Positions 43,622 to 58,953 of a DNA stretch of 64,000 bases are shown piece after piece (position 1 is the stretch's first letter; each line of letters starts with the position of its first letter). The stretch covers positions 2,133,501 to 2,197,500 of the forward strand of contig NC_135371.1 in NCBI RefSeq assembly GCF_049243985.1. The letters run 5' to 3'. The position numbers and the translations under genes are program-made. The notes under the pieces are model-generated. The model ran no database searches, was not told the DNA's origin, and saw nothing but the letters and a program-made list of their open reading frames with translations. Source of the DNA: Paroedura picta. Taxonomy: Eukaryota > Chordata > Lepidosauria > Squamata > Gekkonidae.

Positions 43622-45489
43622 CCGAAGATGTCAAGGAGACGATTGAGGAATTTGAGGGCTTCTCGTTAGAAAGAGATAAGGAAGAAGAGTCTGAATGTAA
43701 CTTTCCGGATGGAGATGGACCAGAGAGACATGAAGGAAGCCCTGGAGAGAAGATGAGGGGAGAGCCCCTTCCTTGCCAAGCAGGTGATGCCTATGAACTA
43801 ATTCACGTGATGGAGGAAATACACAATTACTTGAATGGGGGATTGGATTTCTCATGCCAAACCCAGTGCAACATCAGTTTGCAAAAGCATCCTGTGAAGA
43901 AGGCCCAAAATTGCTTGCCATGTGGAGAGAACTTGCTTTGTGGAGAAAAGGTCATTACCCACCAAAGAGTCCATATGGGAGAGAAATTGTGCAGCTGCTC
44001 CACGTGTGGCCCAAGGTTTTCAGAGAAACTGAGCCTTGTTCAACCCCAGAGAGAGACTATCCATCATTTGGGAGGGGAGACATTTTTCTGCTCAGAGAGT
44101 GGGAAGAGCTTAATTGATAGGAAGGCACATAAATGTATTCTATGCGGAATATGTTTCAAGAGCAGATCGCAGCTCATCTTGCACCATCGAACCCACATAG
44201 CAGAAAAGGCTTTTGAATACTCAGAATATGGAAAGACATTCATTGAGACTGACAGTCTTCAAAGTCATCAAAGAACCCACACAGGGGAGAAACCTCTTGA
44301 ATGCTTGGAGTGTGGAATGAGATTTAGTCTCAGACACCATCTCCTACTGCATCAAAGAACTCACTCAGGGAAGAATCTTTTTGAATTTTCAGAATGTGTA
44401 AAGAAATTCATTTGGAGTGGCCATCTTGAGAAACATGAAGGAACCCACACAGGAGAGAAACCTTTTGAATGTTCTCAGTGTGGAAAGAGATTCAGTCAGA
44501 GTGGCCATCTTCTGCTGCATCAAAGAACCCACACAGGGGAGAAGCCTTTTGAATGCTCAGAATGCGGAAAGCAATTGTGTCACAGTAGCAATTTTCAACG
44601 ACATCTAAGAACCCACACAGGGGAGAAACCTTTTGAATGCTCAGTGTGTGGAAAGAGATTCAGTCAGAGTTGCACTCTCCTAGTGCATAAAAGAATCCAC
44701 ACAGGGGAGAAACCTTTTGAATGCTCAGAGTGTGGAAAGAAATTCAATCAGAGTGGCAATCTCCTACTGCATCAAAGTACCCACACAGGGGAGAAACCTT
44801 TTGAATGTTCAGAGTGTGGAAAGAGATTTAGTAGAAAGGACAGTCTTCAACTGCACCTAAGAACCCATACAGGGGAAAAACCTTTTGAATGCTTAGAGTG
44901 TGGGAAAAAATTCACTTCAAATAGCAGTCTTCACTTGCATCTAAGAACCCACACAGGGGAGAAACCTTTTGAATGCTCAGAGTGTGGAAAGAGATTCAGT
45001 CACAGTGGCAGTCTTCAGCAGCACCAAAGAACACACACAGGGGAGAGACCTTTTGAATACCCGGAGTGTGGAAAGACATTCAGTCAAAGTGGCAGTCTTC
45101 AGCTACATCAGAGTATACACAGAAGGGAGAAACCTTTTGAGTGCACGATGTGTGGAAAGAGATTCAATCAGAGTAGCCATCTTCAGCTACATCGAAGAAC
45201 TCACACAGGGGAGAAACCATTTGAATGTTCTGAGTGTGGAAAGAGATTCAGTCAAAGTGGCCATCTTCAGCAGCATCGAAGGACCCATACAGGGGAGAAA
45301 CCTTTTGAATGTTCTGAGTGTGGAAAGAGATTTAGTCAGAGTTGCCATCTTCAGCTGCATCAAAGAACCCACACAGGGGAGAAACCTTTTGAATGCTCCG
45401 AGTGTGGAAAGAGATTCAGAGATAAATCCAACCTTAGACAACATCAAAAAGCCCACCACAAGAGAAACCAACGTAGCTTCTTAAACTAG
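43622..45489 (+). CDS. Gene E zinc-finger exon (SCAN-KRAB-ZNF)
   Basis: Final exon after ATTCCAG, phase 1 in. It opens with [19 protein letters not shown], the linker that forms a separate exon in gene C and relics elsewhere. Four degenerate finger units follow, then about 16 units of [10 protein letters not shown] type, of which about 13 are canonical; others lost a Cys ([30 protein letters not shown]). It ends [16 protein letters not shown]-stop. Joining exons 39175-39597, 39837-39951, 41305-41375, 41588-41714, 42299-42433 and this one gives 2739 nt, exactly 913 codons with stop (912 residues). It is the only gene in the window with SCAN, KRAB and fingers all intact. Predicted nuclear repressor able to dimerise through SCAN; DNA target unknown. 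Confidence 0.93.
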
Positions 45490-45619
45490 GAAAATACTTT
45501 CTGTCTTTCACACTTTAATGACAGCCACAGGCTACACAGAGTTGAAATCCTAAAACTATAGGAAGGAGTTGACACCATAAAAATTATAGGGAAAAGTAGT
45601 GGAACCATAGAAAAGAAAC

Positions 45620-45705
45620 AACATTCAAACTGGGGAGAAACCGTATAAATGCTCAGATTGTGGGAGGAGGTTTAGCCATGAATAAAGCCTCAAATAGGTC
45701 TCATT
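45620..45705 (+). pseudogene. Finger relic after gene E
   Basis: Reads [18 protein letters not shown] then stops. One decayed finger in the 3' UTR of E. AATAAA-type signals follow at 45899-45912. Confidence 0.75.
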
Positions 45706-47319
45706 GGGAAGGCAACAAGCATGTAGTCTGATGTTGAGGGGGCAGCGTGAGAGGATTTTGATTAAATCACAAGTTCTCTCGGTGACCTTGCATGTCTTCA
45801 TGAGGTTGGAAAGGAAAAAAAAACACCTACAGAAAACATACTGCAAGTAAAGAAATGAATAGCTGTAGAAAAGACCCAAGTTGTAATATAATTGACAACA
45901 ATAAACAATAAAGTAAAATGGTGCTTTTTGAATGTAGTCTTGGTGCTTTAATATTCTCAACACTATTCTTACCAGAATGCACTCTGGTATAATAACATTT
46001 TCAAATTGCTTTATTCAGTGAACAATTAACTTTAAGTTCTTAACATATGTTCCAGATCTTCTAAGGCCAGTATCAATCATCTTTCAAGCAGAATCTCAAG
46101 CATCTGAAAGGGCTTGGTCCCCAATGGGAGTTTTCCCCCCCCACTCCTATTGAAATTTCTATTTCTATAGAAATTTACAAAAAGAAGGTTCTACTTGTAA
46201 GATGATTGATACCATCCTTTGAACTTCTCTTTCCCAGAATGTCCTGGTGGTGGAGGGGCCCTGCCTTCCTTGCTAGCTATTTCCCTCGTCTTTAGTGACA
46301 CCCTCACCCGCTGTCTCCCTGATGCAGTATGTCACTTCCTTTGCATCTCAGAGGGCGAGGGCTCTGCTAAAGATGTCAGCACACAAAAATCACATAACTT
46401 AGTCTGTAAAATTCAAGCTCTTAAGGCTTAAGCTCTCCTTTATTTGAATAAAGTTCTGTCTTTTTATTAAATCCCTGTCTTCATCAGGCATTGGCACATC
46501 AAACAAGGAATGATAACACTTGTGACCATCAAAATTTCCCAGGGCGATAAGTTTTCAGGAGTCAAATCTTCCAAGCAGACTCTATGGAAGGTAATTCTTA
46601 CCTTTGCCACTGATAAATTGTCCTACGTTATTAACAGAAGAAGGGATGTCTTAATTATGGAATTAAAATACAGAGTGCTTATATTGACAAGACTAAGCTG
46701 CTTCTGTTAAAATAGCCCAGGAAAGTCAAACAGGAAACCCCTCTTTAAGGATTCCTCGTGGGGAGTTGAAAACACCAGAATAATCTGTTTGAAAAAGATG
46801 AAATACTTATAGTAAATTTCCTTCTGCTGAGCAAACAGCAGTTATAGAAAGACTAGATAAGATACCAGAAGAGCTACTGGCTGCAATTAACAAAGAAAAT
46901 GAAGCAACAAAGAAAATCAATTCTCCCTCTACAAGGGTACTGGAATTACAAGGGTACTGGAAACTACAAGGGTACTGGATAACTTACCGAAAAGCAAGAT
47001 CCACAGAGGATCAGGAAGAGGCAGAAGCTATGAAAAAACCTTCCACTTGAGCCTTAGGTAATAATAATCTATTAACCCATGTATTTTCAGTGGTAATAAA
47101 GGAGACTTGGAGAAGATAATGCCTCATCTAAACAAAAAACAAACAGGGAAAGGATATTTATATTAGAAATTTAGCATTTAGAGTCAGCTAACCCCTTTGC
47201 AATGAAGGTAGATAGCAGTGTCATAAAGAACGTAGATATATTTTAATTAAACGGGATCTTCATTGTAAGACAATCACCTTGAGAAACACATAGGCCACCA
47301 AATTGTTATTAGGAGGGGA
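45706..47319. other. Gene-free, AT-rich
   Basis: Only a short 3x repeat (ACAAGGGTACTGG, 46934-46980) noted. No gene. Confidence 0.5.
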
Positions 47320-47575
47320 CTTAAAGCAGCAGAAATGCTGTCTGAAGCTGTCTGTCCATGAGGCTGGGAGTTTGATCCCAGCAGCCGGCTCAAGGTTGAC
47401 TCAGCCTTCCATCCTTCCGAGGTCGGTAAAATGAGTCCCCAGCTTGCTGGGGGGTAAACGGTAATGACTGGCAAACCACCCCGTATTGAGTCTGCCAAGA
47501 AAATTCCAGAGGGCATCACCCCAAGCGTCAGACATGCACAGGGGATACCTTTATCTTTTACCTTAATGTAGAAAT
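47320..47575 (+). mobile_element. Sauria-type SINE
   Basis: Plus orientation, tRNA-like head degraded, then 'GGTTGACTCAGCCTTCC', 'AAACCACCCCGTATTGAG' and the Bov-B-like end with 'CCTTTATCTTTTACC'. Opposite orientation to the copy at 18517. Confidence 0.8.
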
Positions 47576-47677
47576 GGAACTTGAGGTGGACAGAACTTCT
47601 GAAAACAATGAAGTAAACCATTCAGTGCTAATAACGTTATTAAATATTATTTACACGCCTCACATGACTGCCTAAAC

Positions 47678-47940
47678 CAGGGGTAGTCAAACTGCGGCCC
47701 TCCAGCTGTCCATGGACTACAATTCCCATGAGACCCTGCCAGCGAATGCCCAGTAGCTGGCATCTTATAACGTTTTAACTCTTTTCAGCTGTTAAAAAGC
47801 ATTTCTGGTCAGTGCTCTTAAGAGCTGCAATTTGAGCTACAAATCTCTTCCTTGCAAAGAAGCTAGTTTTGAATGCTGGCAGGGGCTCATGGGAATTGTA
47901 GTCCATGGACAGCTGGAGGGCCGCAGTTTGACTACCCCTG
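47678..47940. mobile_element. Palindromic hAT miniature element, copy 4, with 125-bp insert
   Basis: CAGGGGTAGTCAAACTGCGG at the left and complement at the right, with an exact 8-bp duplication GCCTAAAC at 47670-47677 and 47941-47948. The centre of the palindrome is filled by about 125 bp (47748-47872) that occurs inverted at 49056-49178. Confidence 0.93.
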
Positions 47941-48045
47941 GCCTAAACTCTCGGTCGACCCCGGCCAGGACCTCCAGGACATTCGGATGAAGCTGCATAG
48001 AGAGCTGGGCATCGCCTGGTTCCGGCCGCCGCTCTCCGTGGGGAG

Positions 48046-48345
48046 CAGCTCGGAATGGGTTAAAACAAACGAGCTGCTTGCTAGAAGGGCCGAATAAAGG
48101 GGGCCGGAAGAGAGGAAAGGCTCATTTCCTATGTGTGGAGGAGGGAAGGGGGCTTTGCTATTGGACGGCCAACGAGAAGGGGCGGGGCTTCAGAGTTAAA
48201 GCCTCAGCGGGAAAAGCCTCGCAAATTTATGCACGAGGAAATCGGGGAAGAGGGGGAGCTTTTGGGCCTGGGGAGAGGGAGGGGGGCTGCAAAGCGATAT
48301 AAAATGCAGTTTTCTCCCCTGCACTTTGATTGGCTGGTGAACCTT
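48046..48345 (+). promoter_or_regulatory. Orphan copy of the promoter/exon 1 module
   Basis: Core GGGTTAAAACAAACGAG, CTGCTTGCTAGAAGGGCC, then ATTGG and GGGGCGGGGCTTCAGAG, as at gene E. The donor position (GCACGAG|GAAATC) has lost its GT. No ZNF gene lies downstream on this strand; the next genes are on the minus strand. Likely a remnant of a duplicated gene. Confidence 0.65.
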
Positions 48346-48350
48346 TAGGG

Positions 48351-48470
48351 CAGGGGTAGTCAAACTGCGGCCCTCCAGATGTCCATGGACTACAATTCCC
48401 ATGAGCCCCTGCCAGCAGGCTCATGGGAATCGTAGTCCATGGACATCTGGAGGGCCGCGGTTTGACTACC
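48351..48470. mobile_element. Palindromic hAT miniature element, copy 5
   Basis: Same position relative to flanking CCCTAAATGAAGCC as copy 3; right terminus is a few bases short. Confidence 0.85.
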
Positions 48471-48737
48471 CTAAATGAAGCCCCCTCAATTCCGAGCCCC
48501 TGCCAGACCTTTTGCCCTTCGCCTGTCCTCGGAGGCCAGAAAGCTTCAGGGGGGCAGGTTGACAGTTCTGTGTTGAAAAAATAGCTGGAGGCTTTGGAAG
48601 TGGGGAGGATTTTGGCTGGGGAGGGACCTCGCTCGAGTATGATCCCCTGGAATTTCCTCTCTAGAGCAGCCGCTTTCGGCACCTGATGATTCCCAGAGCC
48701 CACCTGGAGGCTGGCATCTGCATCTCTAATGCCCAGC

Positions 48738-49012
48738 TGTCATAAAATCAGAGTTGGAAGGGACCTCCTGGGTCATCTAGTCCAGGGGTAGTCAACCTGT
48801 GGTCCTCCAGATGTTCATGGACTACAATCCCCAGCGTTTGCTGGCAGGGGCTCATGAGAATTGTAGTCCATGAACATCTGGAGGACCTCAGGTTGACTAC
48901 CCCTGTCCAACCCCCACCCCCCACACACACAATGCAGGACACTCGCAGTCCTCTGGCTCATCCATTGTAGCCTGCCACCCCCTTGAACCTTCACAGGATC
49001 AGCCTCTTCATT
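48738..49012 (-). mobile_element. CR1-type LINE 3' end, split by a MITE
   Basis: Minus-oriented CR1 end (TAAAATCAGAGTTGGAAGGG, GGTCATCTAGTCC ... AACCCCC), interrupted at 48783-48905. Confidence 0.78.
48783..48905. mobile_element. Palindromic hAT miniature element, copy 6
   Basis: Complete inverted ends (CAGGGGTAGTCAACC), inserted into the CR1 fragment. An 8-bp duplication is not seen; the CR1 sequence appears to resume directly. Confidence 0.88.
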
Positions 49013-49055
49013 CATCTCATTTACTGGAGGGGGGGGTGCTTTTAGAGCTTCCTCA

Positions 49056-49178
49056 AAACTAGCTTCTTTGCAAGGAAGCGATTTGTAGCTCGAATTGCAG
49101 CTCTTAAGAGCACTGACCAGAAATGCTTTTTAACAACTGAAAAGAGTTAAAACGTTATAAGATGCCAGCTACTGGGCA
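49056..49178 (-). repeat. Inverted partner of the hAT insert at 47748
   Basis: Reverse complement matches 47748-47872 with three mismatches by eye (about 97-98%). Not flanked by hAT ends here. Confidence 0.9.
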
Positions 49179-49189
49179 GTTTTCAAATT

Positions 49190-49515
49190 TACTTATGTAT
49201 TAATTATTCAACTTATATACCACACCTCTCCTCAAGTGAGTTCAGGGTGGTTTACAGTGGTGGATTACAATTCACAAAACAATTAAGATTTCATAAAAGG
49301 CCAAAACTAAGCCACCAGCTACCTCCAATCTGGCTTGTAGGACTGGCTGTAAGCAAAGCAACCCAGACTAAGAAAGAATAGAAAGGGGGGGGGCTTTATA
49401 ATATTAGTCTTCCGTAGCCTCAACCACAGGTCTGGCAGAAGAGTACCATCTTGACCGCTCCGTCAGGGCCCTGATCCCAGCCAGTAACTCATTCCACCTG
49501 GCAGAAGAAGATAAT
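49190..49515 (-). mobile_element. L2 LINE 3' end
   Basis: Minus strand shows CTGCCAGACCTGTGGTTGAG, then CACTGTAAACCACCCTGAAC and GGTGTGGTATATAAGTTG. Confidence 0.7.
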
Positions 49516-49884
49516 CACAAAGAAGCACCAGAGGTCAGCAATTAGGAAGAAAACAGGAAACACCTGCGAGGAAACTACCAAGTTAATTAACAAAAAATTC
49601 TCAAAGCTTTTTCTCTTCTTTGGATTCCAGGCAGAACCACCTCCGGATTTATTTCTTTTTCAAAGATCTTTCCTTAGTGGCTAGGACTGCTGGGTCATAC
49701 AAAATAATACAAGTAGCAAGATTACACAGACAAAGTGTATATACTATAACATAAATTTAAAAACTCATCATTTACAATTTACAAGCTGAAGCCTCACTCT
49801 CAGTTAACTTCTTGAACTCTTTAAAGTGTCCTTACAGTCTCTGGCTATCAACACACGCAATGTAGATAAACATAATTGATGGTC

Positions 49885-50238
49885 CTATCCGTTCAATCGT
49901 GTCTGACCCTTGGCAATTCTATAGGAAAGTCTCTGCCATGTGCCCCTGTCTCTGACTGCTTCTTTTAGTTGGTTCATGGTCATCCCTGTGTCGGCTTTGA
50001 TCGTGTTAAGCCAGCGGATCCTTTGGCGACCACGTTCCCTTTTGCCCCTGACCATGCCAGGCATTAATGATTTTTCTAACGAGTTTGATCGCAGGTAAGG
50101 AAAGGTTTGGAGTTTAGCCATAATCTCTTGCCTTCTAATGACATACTTGATTTGCTCCTCTCTAAAACTATCTTGTTGGTAACTTTGGCTGCCCATGGTA
50201 TTCGTAGCATTCATCTCCAACACCAAAATTCGAAACAT
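49885..50238 (-). mobile_element. RTE/Bov-B-like LINE C-terminus
   Basis: A 117-codon minus frame with SNSLEKSLMPGMVRGKRERG, RQRIRWLNTIKADTGMTMNQ and AVRDRGTWQRLSYRIAKGQT, the C-terminal signature of this LINE group. Diverged from the copy at 1364. Confidence 0.7.
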
Positions 50239-50744
50239 AATTGGTCTTCTACAAAATAAAATTACATAATATATGACAGAGAACCATATCTGCAGAAAAT
50301 ATGCTTACATACATTAAAAATATACTTCTGAATTCCACTAGGTATGGAAAAAACTCCAAACCTCTCCTTTCCTAATATTGTTTAGTTTATCAGTCCATTT
50401 TTATCAGTCTGCAAGCTGCAGGCCCTGAAAGTCCTTGTAGGTAAAAGCAAGGACCAGGCTTTCAGGGCCTGTAGCTTACGGATCTATGAGACCACAGCGC
50501 TTGCTCTGACCTGCTATAATCCCTTGGCTCATCTCAGCAAAGAGAGGCTGACAGAGCCACATAGAAAGATTCCTTCTTGTTGCCGATGCCGGTGATGAAA
50601 GCTGAAAGGCTCCCACAATTTTAGCATTTTTAAGATTGAGGTTTAAGCATAGAAAATTTTCAACTGTTTTACTGCATTATGTACTGTATATATATTATAC
50701 AGTTTTATTGCACTTCTTTCTGATTTCATGATTAAATTTACCTT

Positions 50745-50952
50745 AATGTAATTGATCATTTCTTTCCAAAGTTTCTTCTGCATTCCAGGCATTTCTGTGG
50801 TTTCTCCTCTGCATTAATTTGTTCATGGGAAGTAAAGTCTGTGCTCTAAAAACTTTTTCCACATTCCAGGCATTTTTATAGTTTATCCTTCCATATGTTG
50901 ATGGGACACAGAATATGTATTCTGACAGCAGCTCTCCCCACACACCAGACTT
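50745..50952 (-). pseudogene. Decayed fingers beyond gene F stop
   Basis: In mixed frames: [20 protein letters not shown], then MPGMWKKFLEHR and further remnants. The first matches gene D's last unit (YKSLECGESFFQNAHLAS), so the degenerate last finger predates their split. Confidence 0.75.
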
Positions 50953-53965
<3,013 letters not shown>

Positions 53966-54025
53966 CGTCGATCCCACCTTCTCCTTCCAGCCATGATATG
54001 AGGTCAGGCGTGGCTGTCACAGGCC
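53966..54025 (-). CDS. Gene F KRAB-B exon
   Basis: A 60-bp phase 1-1 exon between CTGATAAAG and GACG|gtgaga. Reads GPVTATPDLISWLEGEGGID, a KRAB B box with the conserved P-D-L-I-S-W-L-E core. Confidence 0.88.
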
Positions 54026-54407
54026 CTTTATCAGGAAAGAAAGGACAAGGTTATCCCTCTCTTCGGTACACGTCCCTTCAGCAGGTCCCCCCAGACCATG
54101 AGTTTTTAGAAAGTTTCTCTCTGTGCACAGAACAGGCTGGTGGGGGGGGGGGGGGAAGAGTCAATTAAGCTGCTTTCCGGCCTCAGTGAAGCCACCCTTG
54201 TAGAAATGTCCACTGATCTCGCAAGGGCCAGGGCCATGGCCCAGTCCCCAGCCCCAGGCAGGCAGGAAGAGAACAGAGATCTGGAGGAATTAAGACCTGC
54301 ATTGAGCTCAGAGCCTTTGATGAGGAACTTTCAGTGAGCTGCAGATGGGGTGGCAGAGCTTGCCAGAAGGGTTGAGCCACTGTCCCTCCTCTATCGTGAA
54401 TTCCTTA

Positions 54408-55635
<1,228 letters not shown>

Positions 55636-55639
55636 TTCC

Positions 55640-56245
55640 AACATATTGGGAAAACTTTTTTAAAGCCTGCATGAAATTAAAATCGGGCGTAATGCAATCC
55701 TTGAGCTTGGTGCTCCCAGCTGCATTGGCCCCAGATTGGAGACCGGATCAGGGTCAACGTTTTGGTATTAACCTTCAAAGCCTTAAATGGTCTGAAACTG
55801 GTGTACTGGCAGGACCACCTCTTCCATCACACCCCCCAAAGAGCATTGAGGTCATGTGTCCAAAACATGCTTAGAACCCCCATCCCAAAGGAGGTGAGAC
55901 AGGCCTTGTCCAGGGACAGGGCCTTTTGGGCCTTGGCCCCAGCTGGTGGAATGCTCTGCCAAAGATGAGCAGGTCTTAGTAAGTCCTGCAGGACCTGAAA
56001 GACCAGGTCTACGGCCGAGGCCAGATGAAACATCAGATAAAGCATCAAGGAGAGCCTCACTGCCAGAAATAGAAGGAAAGAACTGGAATTTCCCAAGTTT
56101 CACTGAAACGAGACTGCGTGTAAATTATTGATGTTTTTAATATTTAATATTTCTACTGTTTTTTAAGAATGAATTGTTTTAACATATTGTAAGCTGCCTT
56201 GATCTATCAGGAATGGTAGGAAATAAGATTATTATTATTATTATA
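55640..56245 (+). mobile_element. L2 LINE 3' half
   Basis: Plus strand keeps 'CCTTCAAAGCCTTAAATGG', 'AGCTGGTGGAATGCTCTGCC', the terminal 'GTAAGCTGCCTTGATC' and ATTATTATTATT. Frames are broken. Confidence 0.75.
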
Positions 56246-56971
56246 TTATAGGTAGGTCCTACCAAGGGTTGCTGCATGAACATCCAGGAAGACTGAGAAC
56301 AGAGCTACATCCTGGGTAAGGTCCTTGGCCATGTTTACTCCTTTCCTAGCTCCTGGGAGCACTTTCTGGGGAGGTAATCGTCAAGAAAAATTATATCCCA
56401 ATACTGGCTCCCAGATTTCCCAGAGAACTTGAATTTCCATCCACTACCCTCTCCACTAAGACCTGGCCTCTTGGGAAATGACAGAAGCACCATTTGGTCC
56501 CCCTGAACAAGATTTCCTTCCAAGGCTAGTTCTGGATCTTCTGGCCTCCCTCTTTTGGGGGGAGAGGGGCTGTCTCCCGACCACTGTGTCTTCCCACCTG
56601 GGATTTTGCCAGACTGTCTAAGAAGGAACATCACCCATCTCTCTCTGCACAAACACCTTTTGGGCTTGGCCAAGGAATTATCCGCAGGCTCAAAGCTAGC
56701 CCATCCAAAAGGGCTGCCTGTCGCAGCTCGGAGAACTCCCTGAGATGTGGAGGGGCCCTGGGGAGGGTGCAGTTTGGGGAGAAAACTGCCATGGCACAGA
56801 TTGTGCCCTTCTCCCCAAATCTGGGAGACCCGCTGTGAGTCCAGGAGACTTCCTGCCCCACCTGCAGGTTGGTAACCAGGATGGTTTATTCTCCCAGTTA
56901 GGCTGTGACCAGACCCGGGGCCTGGAGGCCGATCTCTGCTCCCCAGTGAGACCCCCCCCCCCGCCAATTAC
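56246..56971 (-). other. Gene F intron, right part
   Basis: A fragment of the GGTTGCCA-ended DNA transposon lies at about 56830-56880. No exon. Confidence 0.4.
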
Positions 56972-57069
56972 CTGAGAAGTCTTCATGGTGGCTCTTTCCC
57001 CTTCACCACGCGGAGGAGACGGGGGAGGAGGAGGAGGAGGAGGCATCAGGGGTGTCTTTCCGCTGCTTC
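56972..57069 (-). CDS. Gene F start-codon exon
   Basis: Acceptor GGTCTCCCAG, exon starting GAAGCAGCGGAAAGACACC. ATG at 56986 gives M-K-T-S-Q and the donor is CAG|gtaatt. Phase 0 out. Twin of gene D's exon. A GGA run (poly-Glu-like, non-coding) lies inside. Confidence 0.75.
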
Positions 57070-57092
57070 CTGGGAGACCGAGGAAGGAAGAT

Positions 57093-57165
57093 ATAAATGG
57101 GAAGGAGGGAGGGAAGGGGAGGGAAGGGGAGGGAAGGGAGGGAAGGAATACAGACAGATGGGTGG
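57093..57165 (+). repeat. Purine-rich GGGAA-type tract
   Basis: Simple repeat of GGAAGGGAGGGAA type. Confidence 0.85.
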
Positions 57166-58060
57166 GGGGGGGAGCCCTTGCTGCTGCACTCCCCTGTTCT
57201 GTGCCAGACCTCGGACGGGGGTGTTGTCAGGATCCCGCTCATGACCTTGCAAGTTCTCTGGCCAAGCGACCCCTCTCCACCTGACCCCTCCCCAGCCAAT
57301 TTCTCTGGGCGGGGGGGGGGGGGGGGCTCATTCAGCCAAATCCTGGCCAAACCCGTCCTTGGGCACTCAGCCTGCGCTCCCCCCACCCCGGTCAAGGACC
57401 AGCTCCCGCCCGGGAGGCATCGCGCCCCCCACCCCGCCTGGTGCAAAGAGGCTGTGCAGGGGGGCGGCTCCCCCCCCCCACACACCGGATCGGGGCTCGC
57501 CTCCCCCTGCAGGGGACTCACCCAGGGGGGGGAGGGGCTGCCCCTTTGCAGGCAGAAGCGGACGGGCCCCAAGGGGGGAGGGAGGGGGAGGGAACTGCCC
57601 CCCCCCCGCGCCGCTTCCCTGGCGCCCCTCTAGGACTCCGGCCTCTCTCTCCTCCCCAGGGAGGGGCCTCCGCCGGAAGCCGCGCCCCCCGCCTCCATTG
57701 ATGCCAGCTCCCGGCTGGGGGGAACCCGGAGACTTTGGGGGCGGGGATTGGGGGGATTGGGGGCGGTGCCATTTGGGAGCCCCCCCCCCCCCAAGAGCGC
57801 CGTTTCCCCTCCGCTGCCTGCAATTTCCCCCCTCCCCCTTCTGGCTCCCCCAGGCAGGCCTCTGCCGCCGCCTCCCCTGCATGCCAACTCCCTCCCGGGA
57901 GAAAGCCCCCCCCCCTCCCATCCGCCACTCCTGCATTGCCTGTTGCTCCAGGACGGCGCTGCTTCCTGATTGCTGGTCCACCTTGTCAGCAGGGGATCTG
58001 GCGCCACCGGCATGGAGTTTCCCTCTCTCTGGATTCTTTGGCGAGAAGGCAGGAAAGACG
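57150..58060 (-). promoter_or_regulatory. CpG-island-like region upstream of gene F
   Basis: Very GC- and CpG-rich with many C/G homopolymer runs. Probably holds the F promoter and first exon. The full GGTTAA/CTAGAG module was not found; only a weak CCTAGAGGGGCGCC (minus, near 57625). Confidence 0.5.
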
Positions 58061-58092
58061 CTGCCTGGCTGCCCTCCCCTAAGGCCTGCATG

Positions 58093-58469
58093 TGTTGGCG
58101 TTGCTGTGAAGCGGAAGACGTTGTAGTGGTTTGTCACTTCGCTGTGACAGATGAACACAAGCAACACAGGTTTGTAGGTTTCTTAACCTTTTTATGTACA
58201 GAATATTTACAAGTTATCCAGCAGAGTGCTGCGCGCACAATGGCATTTCAGAGAGAGACAGAGACAGCTTCCCCATCACTCCTTATATACACAACCTATG
58301 TACATGCAACCTTCTCTAGTATTGCATCAGCTTTCTATCCAGCCAATAGAAGCATTTGTGCTGTGTCATTCCTGTGCACCTGACACTTCTCACATGATCA
58401 GTACCTGTCAGTTAGATCAGTTTGATCAACTTCACGCTGTTAGCTGTCACTTGGTACATTATACCAACA
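58093..58469 (-). mobile_element. Solo LTR of an LTR retroelement (fossil)
   Basis: 377 bp starting TGTTGG and ending CCAACA, flanked by identical 5-bp GCATG duplications (58088-58092, 58470-58474). Read on the minus strand it has a promoter-like TATATAAGG box and a CTATTGG box. No internal coding region remains, so it is a solo LTR. Identical target duplications suggest moderate age. Gypsy-like or ERV-like cannot be decided. Confidence 0.78.
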
Positions 58470-58474
58470 GCATG

Positions 58475-58940
58475 TTCCGCTCCCCTCCTTCGGGGTGGAA
58501 GATGGAGAGGATGCTCTTGCATCCCACCCAGCTAACCAGAATAGCCAGTGGGAAGCTTCTGAGAGGGCCAAGGGGCTTGCAACTGCCCCCAGTTTAGAGG
58601 AAACCAAAATGCCTCACCCTCCCAGTCCGCTGCCCTCGGGACGCCTCCAGCTGATACGAACGGTACCCGTCCATTTCCAGCGTCTATTTTGTCCAAGGGC
58701 AATAATAGTATAAAAAAGGGATATTTCCTCCCCCATGCAATACTCGTGACCCTCCCCCAAGGCAAGCTCTTTAATGTCTTGGCTGATCTTTGCCTGCAGG
58801 TCACTCTAAGCTTCTGGGATGCTGCAGTGCTGCGCAAGTTTCAGCTGACGGTAGCCGTGTCTGCCCATCACTCAGAGCAGACTGCATCTCCTTGGGTGTA
58901 GAGGTCGTTTGGTGCTGAACTGGATATTTACTTTTGAAGG
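58475..58940. other. No gene
   Basis: Nothing recognised on either strand. Confidence 0.4.
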
Positions 58941-58953
58941 GGAGGGGGCGGGA

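Noticed and set aside
57367-58167. Overlapping long frames on both strands of the GC-rich region upstream of gene F
   Set aside because: All are low-complexity Gly/Pro/Ala/Arg translations of C/G runs, open in several frames at once; no splice or domain support.
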